From Gammaproteobacteria bacterium (GTDB taxonomy: Bacteria > Pseudomonadota > Gammaproteobacteria > Steroidobacterales > Steroidobacteraceae): a stretch of DNA of 12,809 bases. The translations under genes were made by a program, and so were the position numbers. The notes beneath the pieces are model-generated. The model worked only from the letters and a program-made list of their open reading frames with translations. It had not been told where the DNA came from and made no database searches. Positions 1 through 6,331 of this stretch are shown one piece after another (position 1 is the stretch's first letter; each line of letters opens with the position of its first letter). The DNA lies in assembly GCA_030040235.1 (NCBI GenBank), contig JASHUC010000072.1, positions 1-12,809 of the forward strand. The letters run 5' to 3'.

Positions 1-398
1 TCCTCGATCGAGAGCATGGTGTGCGCCACGCCGAAGCGGCCGAGGAGTCGCCGGATGAGGTAGCGCGTCGGATTGTAGGTCTCGACGAAGCACGCGATGT
101 GATCGCCCTGCTGAGTCAATGCAAGCAGCACCTGCGCCACCGCGCCCACGCCCGAGGAGGTCACGAGGCAGTCCTCTCGCCCCTGCATCTCCGCAAGCGT
201 CATCTCGAGTTGCCGCGTGGTGGGATTGGACGCACGGCTGTAGAAGAACCCCGGTCGCTCGCCCCGCAGGTACTCGAGAGTCTGCTCGAGGTTCTCGAAC
301 TCGAATTTCACCGACTGGTAGATCGGTGCGACGACCGGCCGGTTCTCGGGCGGCAGAGCGACCGCCGGCGGATGGCTCACCCGGGTCTCTTTCTTCAT
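1..398 (-). CDS. Cys/Met metabolism PLP-dependent enzyme (cystathionine gamma-synthase/lyase type), N-terminal part only
   Basis: The first 132 residues are visible; the gene runs off the left edge. The family uses pyridoxal phosphate for gamma- or beta-replacement or elimination on homocysteine/cysteine-type substrates in the cytoplasm (cystathionine gamma-synthase, cystathionine lyases, O-acetylhomoserine sulfhydrylase, methionine gamma-lyase). Seen directly: an N-terminal APIYQSVKFEF stretch near residues 24-34, the phosphate-binding YSRASNPT motif at 53-60, an LE pair at 64-65, the SSGVGA loop at 81-86, and a Tyr at 108 in the position that usually stacks on PLP. The catalytic lysine lies beyond the edge. 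The ATG overlaps the upstream aminotransferase stop (ATGA) and has an AAAGGAT Shine-Dalgarno about 8 bases upstream, which fixes the start. It is the last visible gene of the nine-gene minus-strand unit. Which reaction it catalyses cannot be decided from this fragment. Confidence 0.88.
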   Translation of the reverse strand, partial: MKKETRVSHPPAVALPPENRPVVAPIYQSVKFEFENLEQTLEYLRGERPGFFYSRASNPTTRQLEMTLAEMQGREDCLVTSSGVGAVAQVLLALTQQGDHIACFVETYNPTRYLIRRLLGRFGVAHTMLSIE

Positions 399-1558
399 GC
401 AGAGCATCCTTTGGCAAAGGTCCGCAGGCGCGCCGCCGCCTCATCGAGGGTCGTATCGCGCTTGGCGATGCACAGCCTCACGACGGTGAGCTCGGGCGGG
501 CGCTCGTAGAACGGCGACAGTGGGATCGTAGCGACTCCCGCCTCGGTCAGCAGCCGCTCCGCAAAGGCCGCATCGCCCGCCGGGGCGAGCGCGCCGAAAT
601 CGAGCAGCTGGAAAAAGGTGCCGGCGGCGGGCGGCAGTTCGAAGCCCGAGCCGGCGAGCGCGGCGCGCACGCGGTCGCGCTTGGCCTGAAAGAAGCCGGC
701 AAGCCCGGCGCCGATGTCCGGCTGCTCGGCGAGATACGCGGCGATCGCGTGCTGCAGAGGATTCGCGATGCTGAAGGTGTTGAACTGATGGACCTTGCGC
801 AGCTCGCGCGTGAGGAGCGGCGGCGCCACGGCGTAGCCGACCCGCAGCCCGGTCGCGTGCAGCGTCTTGCCGAAGGAGAACACGGCGATGCTGCGCGCGG
901 CGAGCTCGGGGTGTGCGAGCACCGATTCGTGGCGCCGGCCGTCGAAGACCACGTGCTCGTACACCTCGTCGGAGAGCACGAGGAGATCGCGATCGCGGGT
1001 GATCGCGGCGAGCCGCTCGAGGTCCTCGGATCCGAGCGTGGTGCACGCCGGGTTGTGGGGACTGTTGATCACGATGAGCCGGGTGCGCTCGGTGAGGCTG
1101 TCGCGCACACGATCCCAGTCGTAGGCGAAGGCCGGCGGCATGAGCGGGAGGTGGATGCAGCGCCCGCCGGCGAGGTGTACCGCCGGACGGTACGAGTCGT
1201 AGGCAGGATCGAATACGATCACCTCATCGCCCGCATCGACCACCGCCTGGATGCTCGAGTAGATCGCCTCGGTCGCACCGAGGGTGATCGTGAGCTCCGA
1301 TTCCGGATCGGGCGAGCGCCCGTAGCTGCGCGCGAGCTTCGCGGCAATCCGCTCGCGCAGCGAGCCGAGTCCTTCCATCGGCGCGTACTGATTATGGCCC
1401 GCGCGCATGGCGGCGAGCACGAGCTCGCTCAAGCGTGGATCGATCTCGTAGTCGGGAAAGCCCTGGCCGAGATTGAGCGCGCCGAGCTCGCGGGCGCGCC
1501 GCGAGATGACCGTGAAGACGGTCGTCCCGACCTCGGGGAGTTTGCTGCGCGGGCTCAC
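395..1558 (-). CDS. ybdL: Class I/II PLP aminotransferase, YbdL-like (methionine/aromatic amino acid aminotransferase)
   Basis: A 387-residue fold-type I aminotransferase, about the length of E. coli YbdL, which transfers the amino group of methionine, phenylalanine or histidine to 2-oxo acids. Visible features: LNLGQGFPDYE at 29-39, the NQYAPMEGLGSLR substrate-loop region at 56-68, NSPHNP at 165-170 with the cofactor-binding Asn, SDEVYEH at 196-202 (Asp to the pyridine nitrogen, Tyr to O3'), the Schiff-base lysine K231 in SFGKTLHATG, and the carboxylate-binding Arg in VVRLCIAK (R361). The reading frame stays open far upstream, but conserved sequence begins only at the GTG at 1558, which overlaps the kinase stop as GTGA. 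No Shine-Dalgarno precedes it, so translational coupling is likely. Kynurenine aminotransferase or MtnE-like activity are alternatives. Assigning the family is safe; the substrate is inference. Confidence 0.85.
   Translation of the reverse strand: MSPRSKLPEVGTTVFTVISRRARELGALNLGQGFPDYEIDPRLSELVLAAMRAGHNQYAPMEGLGSLRERIAAKLARSYGRSPDPESELTITLGATEAIYSSIQAVVDAGDEVIVFDPAYDSYRPAVHLAGGRCIHLPLMPPAFAYDWDRVRDSLTERTRLIVINSPHNPACTTLGSEDLERLAAITRDRDLLVLSDEVYEHVVFDGRRHESVLAHPELAARSIAVFSFGKTLHATGLRVGYAVAPPLLTRELRKVHQFNTFSIANPLQHAIAAYLAEQPDIGAGLAGFFQAKRDRVRAALAGSGFELPPAAGTFFQLLDFGALAPAGDAAFAERLLTEAGVATIPLSPFYERPPELTVVRLCIAKRDTTLDEAAARLRTFAKGCSA
404..411 (-). promoter_or_regulatory. Shine-Dalgarno of the Cys/Met PLP enzyme gene
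   Basis: The minus strand reads AAAGGATG here, five to nine bases before the ATG at 398. It lies inside the last codons of the upstream aminotransferase. It supports independent as well as coupled initiation of the final visible gene. Confidence 0.5.
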
Positions 1559-2295
1559 GCGGCGGCCGCGGCGAGCGCGGCGCCCACCACCCCGGCCTGT
1601 CCCGTGAACAGCGCGGGACGGATCTGCGCCTCGGATTCCAGGAGCGGCGCGAACCGGTCGAAGTGCTCGGTGACCGCACCGCCCAGAATGAACAGGTCCG
1701 GCCACAAAAGCGCGTGCATGCGCCCGAGATACTCGTTGACCCGCTCGCTCCACGCCTGCCAATCGAGATCGAGCACGGTGCGCACCTGCGCCGAGGCCCA
1801 CTTCTCGGCGTCCATGCCCCGCATCTCGAGGTGTCCGAGCTCCGTGTTGGGAAAGAGGATTCCCTCGACGAAGAGCGCCGATCCGATGCCGGTGCCGAAG
1901 GTGAGCATCACGACGGCGCCGCGGACGCCGCGGCCGGAGCCGAAGCGCATCTCGGCGATGCCGGCGGCATCGGCGTCGTTGAGAAACGCGACCGGGCGGC
2001 CGATTGCGCTCGCGGCAAGCCGGGCGCCATCGGCCCCGAGCCACGAGGGATCGATATTGGCCGCGGTGCGCACCTTGCCTTGCTTCACGACACTCGGGAA
2101 ACACAACCCGACGGGACCCGAGGCGGGCAGCTGCGCCGCGAGCCGCGCGATGACCGGCATCAGGGCCTGCGGTGTCGAGTGCGCCGGGGTCGGCGCCGAG
2201 AGGAGCTCGCTCGTGAGGCGGCCGCCATCCACATCGACGAGCCCCGCCTTGACCGAGGAGCCCCCGACATCCACTCCGAGCAGAATGCGCGCCAT
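1555..2295 (-). CDS. ppgK: ROK-family kinase of the polyphosphate glucokinase (PPGK) type
   Basis: A 246-residue sugar kinase. PPGK enzymes phosphorylate glucose to glucose 6-phosphate using inorganic polyphosphate, sometimes also ATP. Diagnostic stretches: the N-terminal phosphate loop GVDVGGSSVKAG at 7-18, FPSVVKQGKVRTAANID at 66-82, the catalytic Asp in NDADAAG (N106-G112, D107), FGTGIGSALF at 133-142, PNTELGHLE at 149-157, the W-rich WQAWSERVNEYL at 179-190, and PDLFILGG at 199-206. The zinc-binding cysteine cluster of ordinary ROK glucokinases/repressors is absent, as is usual in PPGK, and so is a DNA-binding domain. The family's usual GGGVS reads GGAVT here. The protein ends in six alanines. 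The ATG is ten bases after the potI stop, with GAGGACAGG as ribosome site. Phosphoryl donor and sugar are inferred from family resemblance. Its place in a polyamine operon is unusual. Confidence 0.85.
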   Translation of the reverse strand: MARILLGVDVGGSSVKAGLVDVDGGRLTSELLSAPTPAHSTPQALMPVIARLAAQLPASGPVGLCFPSVVKQGKVRTAANIDPSWLGADGARLAASAIGRPVAFLNDADAAGIAEMRFGSGRGVRGAVVMLTFGTGIGSALFVEGILFPNTELGHLEMRGMDAEKWASAQVRTVLDLDWQAWSERVNEYLGRMHALLWPDLFILGGAVTEHFDRFAPLLESEAQIRPALFTGQAGVVGAALAAAAA

Positions 2296-2298
2296 AGA

Positions 2299-2307
2299 CC
2301 TGTCCTC
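2299..2307 (-). promoter_or_regulatory. Shine-Dalgarno of ppgK
   Basis: GAGGACAGG on the minus strand, overlapping the potI stop codon (TGA followed by GG) and ending three bases before the ppgK ATG. It decides the start at 2295 over upstream in-frame starts inside potI. Confidence 0.5.
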
Positions 2308-3154
2308 AGGCGTTGACGGCCGCCGCGCGCTGCACGTCGCGTGCGCGCCGCCGCTCACGATAATGCAAGACGAACGCCGAAACTGCGATACCACTCGCCA
2401 CGATCGCGACCATGAGCGTCGCGAGCGCATTCACATCGGGGCTCACCCCGAGCCGCACCTTGGAGAACACCACCATCGGCAGCGTGCTCGAGCCCGGACC
2501 CGCCACGAACTGGGTGATGACCAGGTCGTCCCACGAGAGCGTGAACGCGAGCAGCCAGCCTGCGGCGATCGCCGGCGCGATGAGCGGCAGCGTGATGCGG
2601 CGGAACACCGTCGCCGGCGGGGCGCCGAGGTCCATCGCCGCTTCCTCCAGCGATTCGTCGAACCCGACGAGTCGCGACTGTACCACCACCGTCACGTAGG
2701 CCATGCAGAAGGTGATGTGGGCCAGCGCGATCGTTACCGCACCGGTCCCGTGCGGCCAGCCGATCGCATGCTCGAGCCCCACGTACAGCAGAAGCAGCGC
2801 GAGCCCCGTGATCACCTCCGGCATGACGATGGGAGCGGTCGTCATGCCGGCGAGCAGGGCGCGACCGCGGAAGGCGCCGAGGCGCGCGAGCGCGATTCCA
2901 CCGAGCGTCCCGAGCACGCAGGCAACGGTCGCCGAAACGAGCGCGATGCGGATCGAGAGCCACGCGGCATCGAGGATCTGATCGTCGGTGAGCAGAACCC
3001 CATACCACTTGAGCGTCGGAGAATGCGCGGCGTCCCACACCGTGACGAGGCGGGAGTTGTTGAACGAGAATATGACGAGCGACAGGATCGGCGCGTACAG
3101 GAACACGAGCCCGGCGACGAGCATCGTGCGCGAGAAGTAGCCGGCCGGCCTCAT
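2306..3154 (-). CDS. potI: Putrescine/polyamine ABC transporter permease PotI
   Basis: A 282-residue inner-membrane permease, essentially the length of E. coli PotI (281). With PotH it forms the transmembrane channel of the PotFGHI putrescine importer. Hydrophobic segments fall near 10-31, 66-92, 100-128, 138-160, 192-215 and 243-264, the usual six helices. The cytoplasmic EAA loop that docks on the ATPase is clear at about 170-192 (EEAAMDLGA, then a Gly/Pro/Arg-containing RRITLPL). The N-terminus resembles PotI/PotC, with FLYAPILSLVIFSFNNS at 18-34. The ATG overlaps the potH stop (ATGA); a GAGGCGG purine stretch precedes it. The adjacent potF, whose product closely resembles putrescine-binding PotF, argues for PotI rather than PotC. 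Confidence 0.95.
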   Translation of the reverse strand: MRPAGYFSRTMLVAGLVFLYAPILSLVIFSFNNSRLVTVWDAAHSPTLKWYGVLLTDDQILDAAWLSIRIALVSATVACVLGTLGGIALARLGAFRGRALLAGMTTAPIVMPEVITGLALLLLYVGLEHAIGWPHGTGAVTIALAHITFCMAYVTVVVQSRLVGFDESLEEAAMDLGAPPATVFRRITLPLIAPAIAAGWLLAFTLSWDDLVITQFVAGPGSSTLPMVVFSKVRLGVSPDVNALATLMVAIVASGIAVSAFVLHYRERRRARDVQRAAAVNA

Positions 3155-4050
3155 CGCTCCGCCTCGAGCTGCCGCCGCTCGAAGCGCTGCAGCAGCAGGA
3201 TGGGCGCGAGGAGCAGCACGAGCATCACGACGGCGACGGCGCTCGCGAGCGGCCAGTCGCGATTCTCGAAGAACTCATCCGAAAGCACCCGGCCGATCAT
3301 GAGCTGATCGGTGCGGCCGAGAAGCGACGGAACGATGTACTCGCCGACCGCCGGGATGAAGACCAGCAGCGATCCCGCGGCAATGCCCGCCAGCGATTGC
3401 GGAAGCGTGATCCGGAGGAAACGTGTGAACGGCCGCGCCCCGAGGTCGGCGGCCGCCTCGAGCAGCGTCGGGTCGAGTTTCTCGAGATTCGCGTAGAGCG
3501 GCAGAACCATGAACGGCAGATACGAGTACACGATGCCGATGTAGACCGAGAAGTCGGTCTGCAGGAGCACGAGCGGACGGTGCACGATGCCCAGCGCCAG
3601 CAGCACGTTGTTGATCACCCCGTCGCTCTGGAGCAGCCCGATCCAGGCATATACCCGCAGCAGAAACGACGTCCAGAACGGCACCATCACCAGCATGAGC
3701 AGCACCGTGCGACGCGTGGAGCTCGAGCGCGCGATGGCGTACGCCATCGGATAGCCGATGAGCAGGCACAGGAGCGTCGAGAGCGCTGCGACCTTCACCG
3801 AGTAAAGGAGCGCACTCGCATAGAGTGGATCGGTGAGCAGAAAGGTGTAATTCGACAGATGAAGGTCGGGAATGGGCAGGAGGCCGTGGCGTTGCCCGAA
3901 GAGCGGCTCGTACGGAGGGATCGCGAGCCGCACCTCCGAGAAGGAAATCTTGAGGACGATCAGGAACGGAATGAGAAACAGCACGGCGAGCCAGGCGATC
4001 GGAATGCCGGCCACCAGCTTTCGGCCCCCGGGACTGACGAGTCGCGCCAT
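3151..4050 (-). CDS. potH: Putrescine/polyamine ABC transporter permease PotH
   Basis: A 299-residue inner-membrane permease that partners PotI. The N-terminal WLAVLFLIPFLIVLKISFSE (20-39) and the long periplasmic loop before the second helix (about 41-78, containing PYEPLF) are typical of PotH/PotB. Further hydrophobic segments lie near 80-108, 115-135, 168-190, 220-240 and 267-287. The EAA docking motif sits at about 197-218 (LLEAAADLGA, then RFLRITLPQS). The ATG follows the potG stop by 11 bases, and a TAGGA Shine-Dalgarno overlaps that stop. The stop codon overlaps the potI start. Nothing appears truncated; length is close to the family norm (E. coli PotH is a little over 300 residues). 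Confidence 0.95.
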   Translation of the reverse strand: MARLVSPGGRKLVAGIPIAWLAVLFLIPFLIVLKISFSEVRLAIPPYEPLFGQRHGLLPIPDLHLSNYTFLLTDPLYASALLYSVKVAALSTLLCLLIGYPMAYAIARSSSTRRTVLLMLVMVPFWTSFLLRVYAWIGLLQSDGVINNVLLALGIVHRPLVLLQTDFSVYIGIVYSYLPFMVLPLYANLEKLDPTLLEAAADLGARPFTRFLRITLPQSLAGIAAGSLLVFIPAVGEYIVPSLLGRTDQLMIGRVLSDEFFENRDWPLASAVAVVMLVLLLAPILLLQRFERRQLEAER

Positions 4051-4061
4051 CGAATCCGGTC

Positions 4062-5180
4062 CTACCGCGTGAGCACGATCGGGCTCGCGCGATGCCAGGA
4101 GAGCGTCACGGTATCCTCGCGCTCGAGCGGCGGGTCCGACTCGCGCCCGGCGTTCGGCTGCGTGACGCGCACGACCTTTCCGGAGGCGATCTCGACGAGG
4201 TACGAGGAGGCGCCCCCCAGGTAGGCAATCTCCCGGACGATTCCGCGTAGCTGGTTGACCACGGTCGCGGCCGGCCTGGCCACCTCGGCCCGCATCTCGC
4301 GCGCCAGCTCGATCTTCTCGGGGCGCAGGGCGACCCAGATCGTGGCACCGGGGGCGATGGCGGCGCCCCGCGTGTGCACCTCCCCGCCCGCCTCGGCGCA
4401 GCGGATGCAGAGCCCGTCCGCGTCCACGCGCGTGACCTCGCCCTCGAACAGATTGACCGAGCCGATGAAATCGGCGACGAACCGCGTCGCCGGCGACTCG
4501 TAGATCTGCGCGGGCGTTCCGACCTGAACGATCTCGCCGCGATCCATGACCCCCATTCGCGATGCGATGGTCATCGCCTCCTGCTGATCGTGCGTCACCA
4601 CGACGAAGGTGACCCCGAGGCGCTTCTGGATATTGAGCAGCTCGAACTGGGTGTGCTCGCGGAGCTTGCGGTCGAGCGCTGCGAGCGGCTCATCGAGCAG
4701 CAGGAGCTTCGGTCGCTTGATGAGCGCGCGCGCGAGCGCGACGCGCTGGCGCTGTCCACCCGAGAGCTGATGCGGCTTTCTCGGCCCGTAGCCGTCCATC
4801 TTGACGAGCTCGAGCATCTCCCCGACGCGCCGGCGGATCTCCGCGCGTCCGAGCCGCTCCTGCTCGAGCCCGAAGGCGACGTTCTTCTCGACGCTCATGT
4901 GCGGAAAAAGCGCGTACGACTGGAACATCATGTTGACCGGCCGGCGGTACGGCGGAATCGCCGTCATATCCTGGTCGTCGATGTAGATCTTCCCGGCGGT
5001 CGGGGTCTCCAGTCCCGCGAGCATGCGCAGCAGCGTCGTCTTGCCTGAGCCCGAGCCCCCGAGCAGGCAGAAGACCTCTCCGCGCTCGATCTCGAGGGAG
5101 ACTTCATTGACGGCGAGGAAGCCGCCGAAGTCCTTGCGCACCCGCTCGATGCGCACGTAGGGGTCGCTCTGTGCCCTCAT
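4062..5180 (-). CDS. potG: Putrescine/polyamine ABC transporter ATP-binding protein PotG
   Basis: A 372-residue ATPase that powers the PotHI channel. Motifs in order: Walker A GGSGSGKT at 41-48, Q-loop Q87 in MFQSYALFPH, ABC signature LSGGQRQR at 139-146, Walker B LLLLDEP at 159-165 with the catalytic Glu E164, the D-loop ALD at 168-170, and switch His H197 in VVTHDQ. Residues from about 240 onward form the TOBE-type regulatory domain typical of PotA/PotG/MalK ATPases. An in-frame GTG lies eight codons upstream (5204). I prefer the ATG at 5180 because it overlaps the potF stop as ATGA, the pattern at other junctions in this unit, and gives a length close to E. coli PotG (377). The Shine-Dalgarno is weak (CAAGAC), so coupling to potF is likely. 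Confidence 0.95.
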   Translation of the reverse strand: MRAQSDPYVRIERVRKDFGGFLAVNEVSLEIERGEVFCLLGGSGSGKTTLLRMLAGLETPTAGKIYIDDQDMTAIPPYRRPVNMMFQSYALFPHMSVEKNVAFGLEQERLGRAEIRRRVGEMLELVKMDGYGPRKPHQLSGGQRQRVALARALIKRPKLLLLDEPLAALDRKLREHTQFELLNIQKRLGVTFVVVTHDQQEAMTIASRMGVMDRGEIVQVGTPAQIYESPATRFVADFIGSVNLFEGEVTRVDADGLCIRCAEAGGEVHTRGAAIAPGATIWVALRPEKIELAREMRAEVARPAATVVNQLRGIVREIAYLGGASSYLVEIASGKVVRVTQPNAGRESDPPLEREDTVTLSWHRASPIVLTR

Positions 5181-6331
5181 TTGCCGGTCTTGAACCGCGT
5201 CCACATCCGCACGAGGAGACGCGTGAACTCGAGACTCTTCGCGCGCTCCGGGACGAGCTTGGCGAGCGTCTGTGGCGGAGGATACACGCCCGGGTCGCTG
5301 CGCACGTCCTTGCTCAGGAAGGCGTCGGAGTCCGCGAGCCCGTTCGCGTACTTGACCAGGTTCGAGTTACGCGCCGCCACCTCGGGGCGCAGCAGATAAT
5401 TGATGAAGAGGTGGGCGTTGCGCGGGTGGGGCGCATCCGCGGGAATTGCGAGCATGTCGAAGTTCTCGATCGCGCCCTCCTTCGGAATGGAGTAGGCGAT
5501 GTCGAACGGCTTGCCGGCCTCGCGCGCGCGGTCGCGCGCCTGCTTCACATCGCCCGACCAGCCGAGCGCCAGGCAGATCTCCCCGTTGGCGAGGTCATCG
5601 ATATAGCGCGAGGAGTGCACGTAGCGGATGTAAGGCCGGATGGCCATCAGCACCTTCGCCGCCGCCTGAAGATCGGCGGGCGACTGGCTATTGGGATTCC
5701 GCCCGAGGTACAGCAGCACCGTGGCGAGGACCTCCGTGGGCGCATCGATCATCGAAACGCCGCAGTCCTTGAATCTCGAGATCACTGCCGGATCGAAGAA
5801 TATGCGCCAGCTGTCCACCGGCGCATTCGCCATGCGCTGCCGCACCATGGCGACGTTGTAGCCCGGCCCCGAGGTGATCCACATGTAGTCGACGGCGTAC
5901 CGGTTGCCGGGATCGTAAAGGGCGGTGGCCCGGGCCACGCGCGGATCGACGTTCCTCAAATTGGGCAGCAGCGCCTTGTCGAGCTTGCGGTAGACGCCGG
6001 CCTCGATCTGCCGCTCGAGAAACGGCCCCGAGGGCACCACCACGTCGTAACCCGTGTATCCCGCGAGCAGTCGCGTCTCGAGCGCCTCATTCGAGTCGAA
6101 CACGTCGTAGTTGACGTGAATGCCGTATGCCTTCTCGAAATCGGTGATCACCGCGGGGTCGATGTAATCGGACCAGTTGTCGACGTTGACGACCTTCTCG
6201 GAGGCCGCCGAGCCCGAGCAGCCCGCAAGCGGCATCGAGGCTGCGAGCGCCGCGGCGACGAGCACGAGGGCGGCGCCCGCACGCGAGGCACGCTCCTTGA
6301 GCTCGGACCCCTTCGTAGGAGCGGCCCTCAA
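5177..6331 (-). CDS. potF: Putrescine-binding protein PotF, predicted lipoprotein
   Basis: A 384-residue solute-binding protein that delivers putrescine to PotGHI. It resembles E. coli PotF along its length: NWSDYI at 52-57, YDVFDSNEALE at 75-85, VVPSGPFLERQ at 98-108, YMWITSGPGYNV at 149-160, DAPTEVLATVLLYLG at 196-210, GWSGD at 257-261, SIPKEGA at 281-287, DPGVYPP at 346-352, and the RMWTRFKTGK terminus. Residues matching the E. coli ligand contacts W37, S38, Y40, S85, E185, W244, D247 and D278 are present (W53, S54, Y56, S101, E200, W258, D261, D292). The N-terminus is a lipoprotein signal: charged residues to about 18, a hydrophobic core, then PLAGC with Cys38 as lipidation site. The start is TTG, overlapping the puuA stop (TTGA), with no Shine-Dalgarno. 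No later start keeps the charged N-region. Confidence 0.93.
   Translation of the reverse strand: MRAAPTKGSELKERASRAGAALVLVAAALAASMPLAGCSGSAASEKVVNVDNWSDYIDPAVITDFEKAYGIHVNYDVFDSNEALETRLLAGYTGYDVVVPSGPFLERQIEAGVYRKLDKALLPNLRNVDPRVARATALYDPGNRYAVDYMWITSGPGYNVAMVRQRMANAPVDSWRIFFDPAVISRFKDCGVSMIDAPTEVLATVLLYLGRNPNSQSPADLQAAAKVLMAIRPYIRYVHSSRYIDDLANGEICLALGWSGDVKQARDRAREAGKPFDIAYSIPKEGAIENFDMLAIPADAPHPRNAHLFINYLLRPEVAARNSNLVKYANGLADSDAFLSKDVRSDPGVYPPPQTLAKLVPERAKSLEFTRLLVRMWTRFKTGK

Noticed and set aside
1559..2104. N-terminal extension of about 180 codons on the YbdL-like aminotransferase, as a possible fusion protein.
   Set aside because: The extension lies in another frame of the kinase gene and has no domain character. 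The GTGA overlap at 1555-1558 and the family length support the GTG start.
119..3307. A very long open frame (over 1,000 codons) on the plus strand opposite the aminotransferase, kinase and permease genes.
   Set aside because: Arg/Ala/His-rich translation with no recognisable domain, antisense to several clear genes. It is an effect of the GC-rich codon pattern.
3151..4050. Possibility that the permease pair is a spermidine PotBC system.
   Set aside because: The binding protein in the same unit closely follows PotF, the gene order matches potFGHI, and the neighbouring enzymes handle putrescine.
5181..5204. Alternative GTG start for PotG eight codons upstream.
   Set aside because: The ATG at 5180 overlaps the potF stop as ATGA, like other junctions in the unit, and gives a normal PotG length. 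The GTG start cannot be fully excluded.
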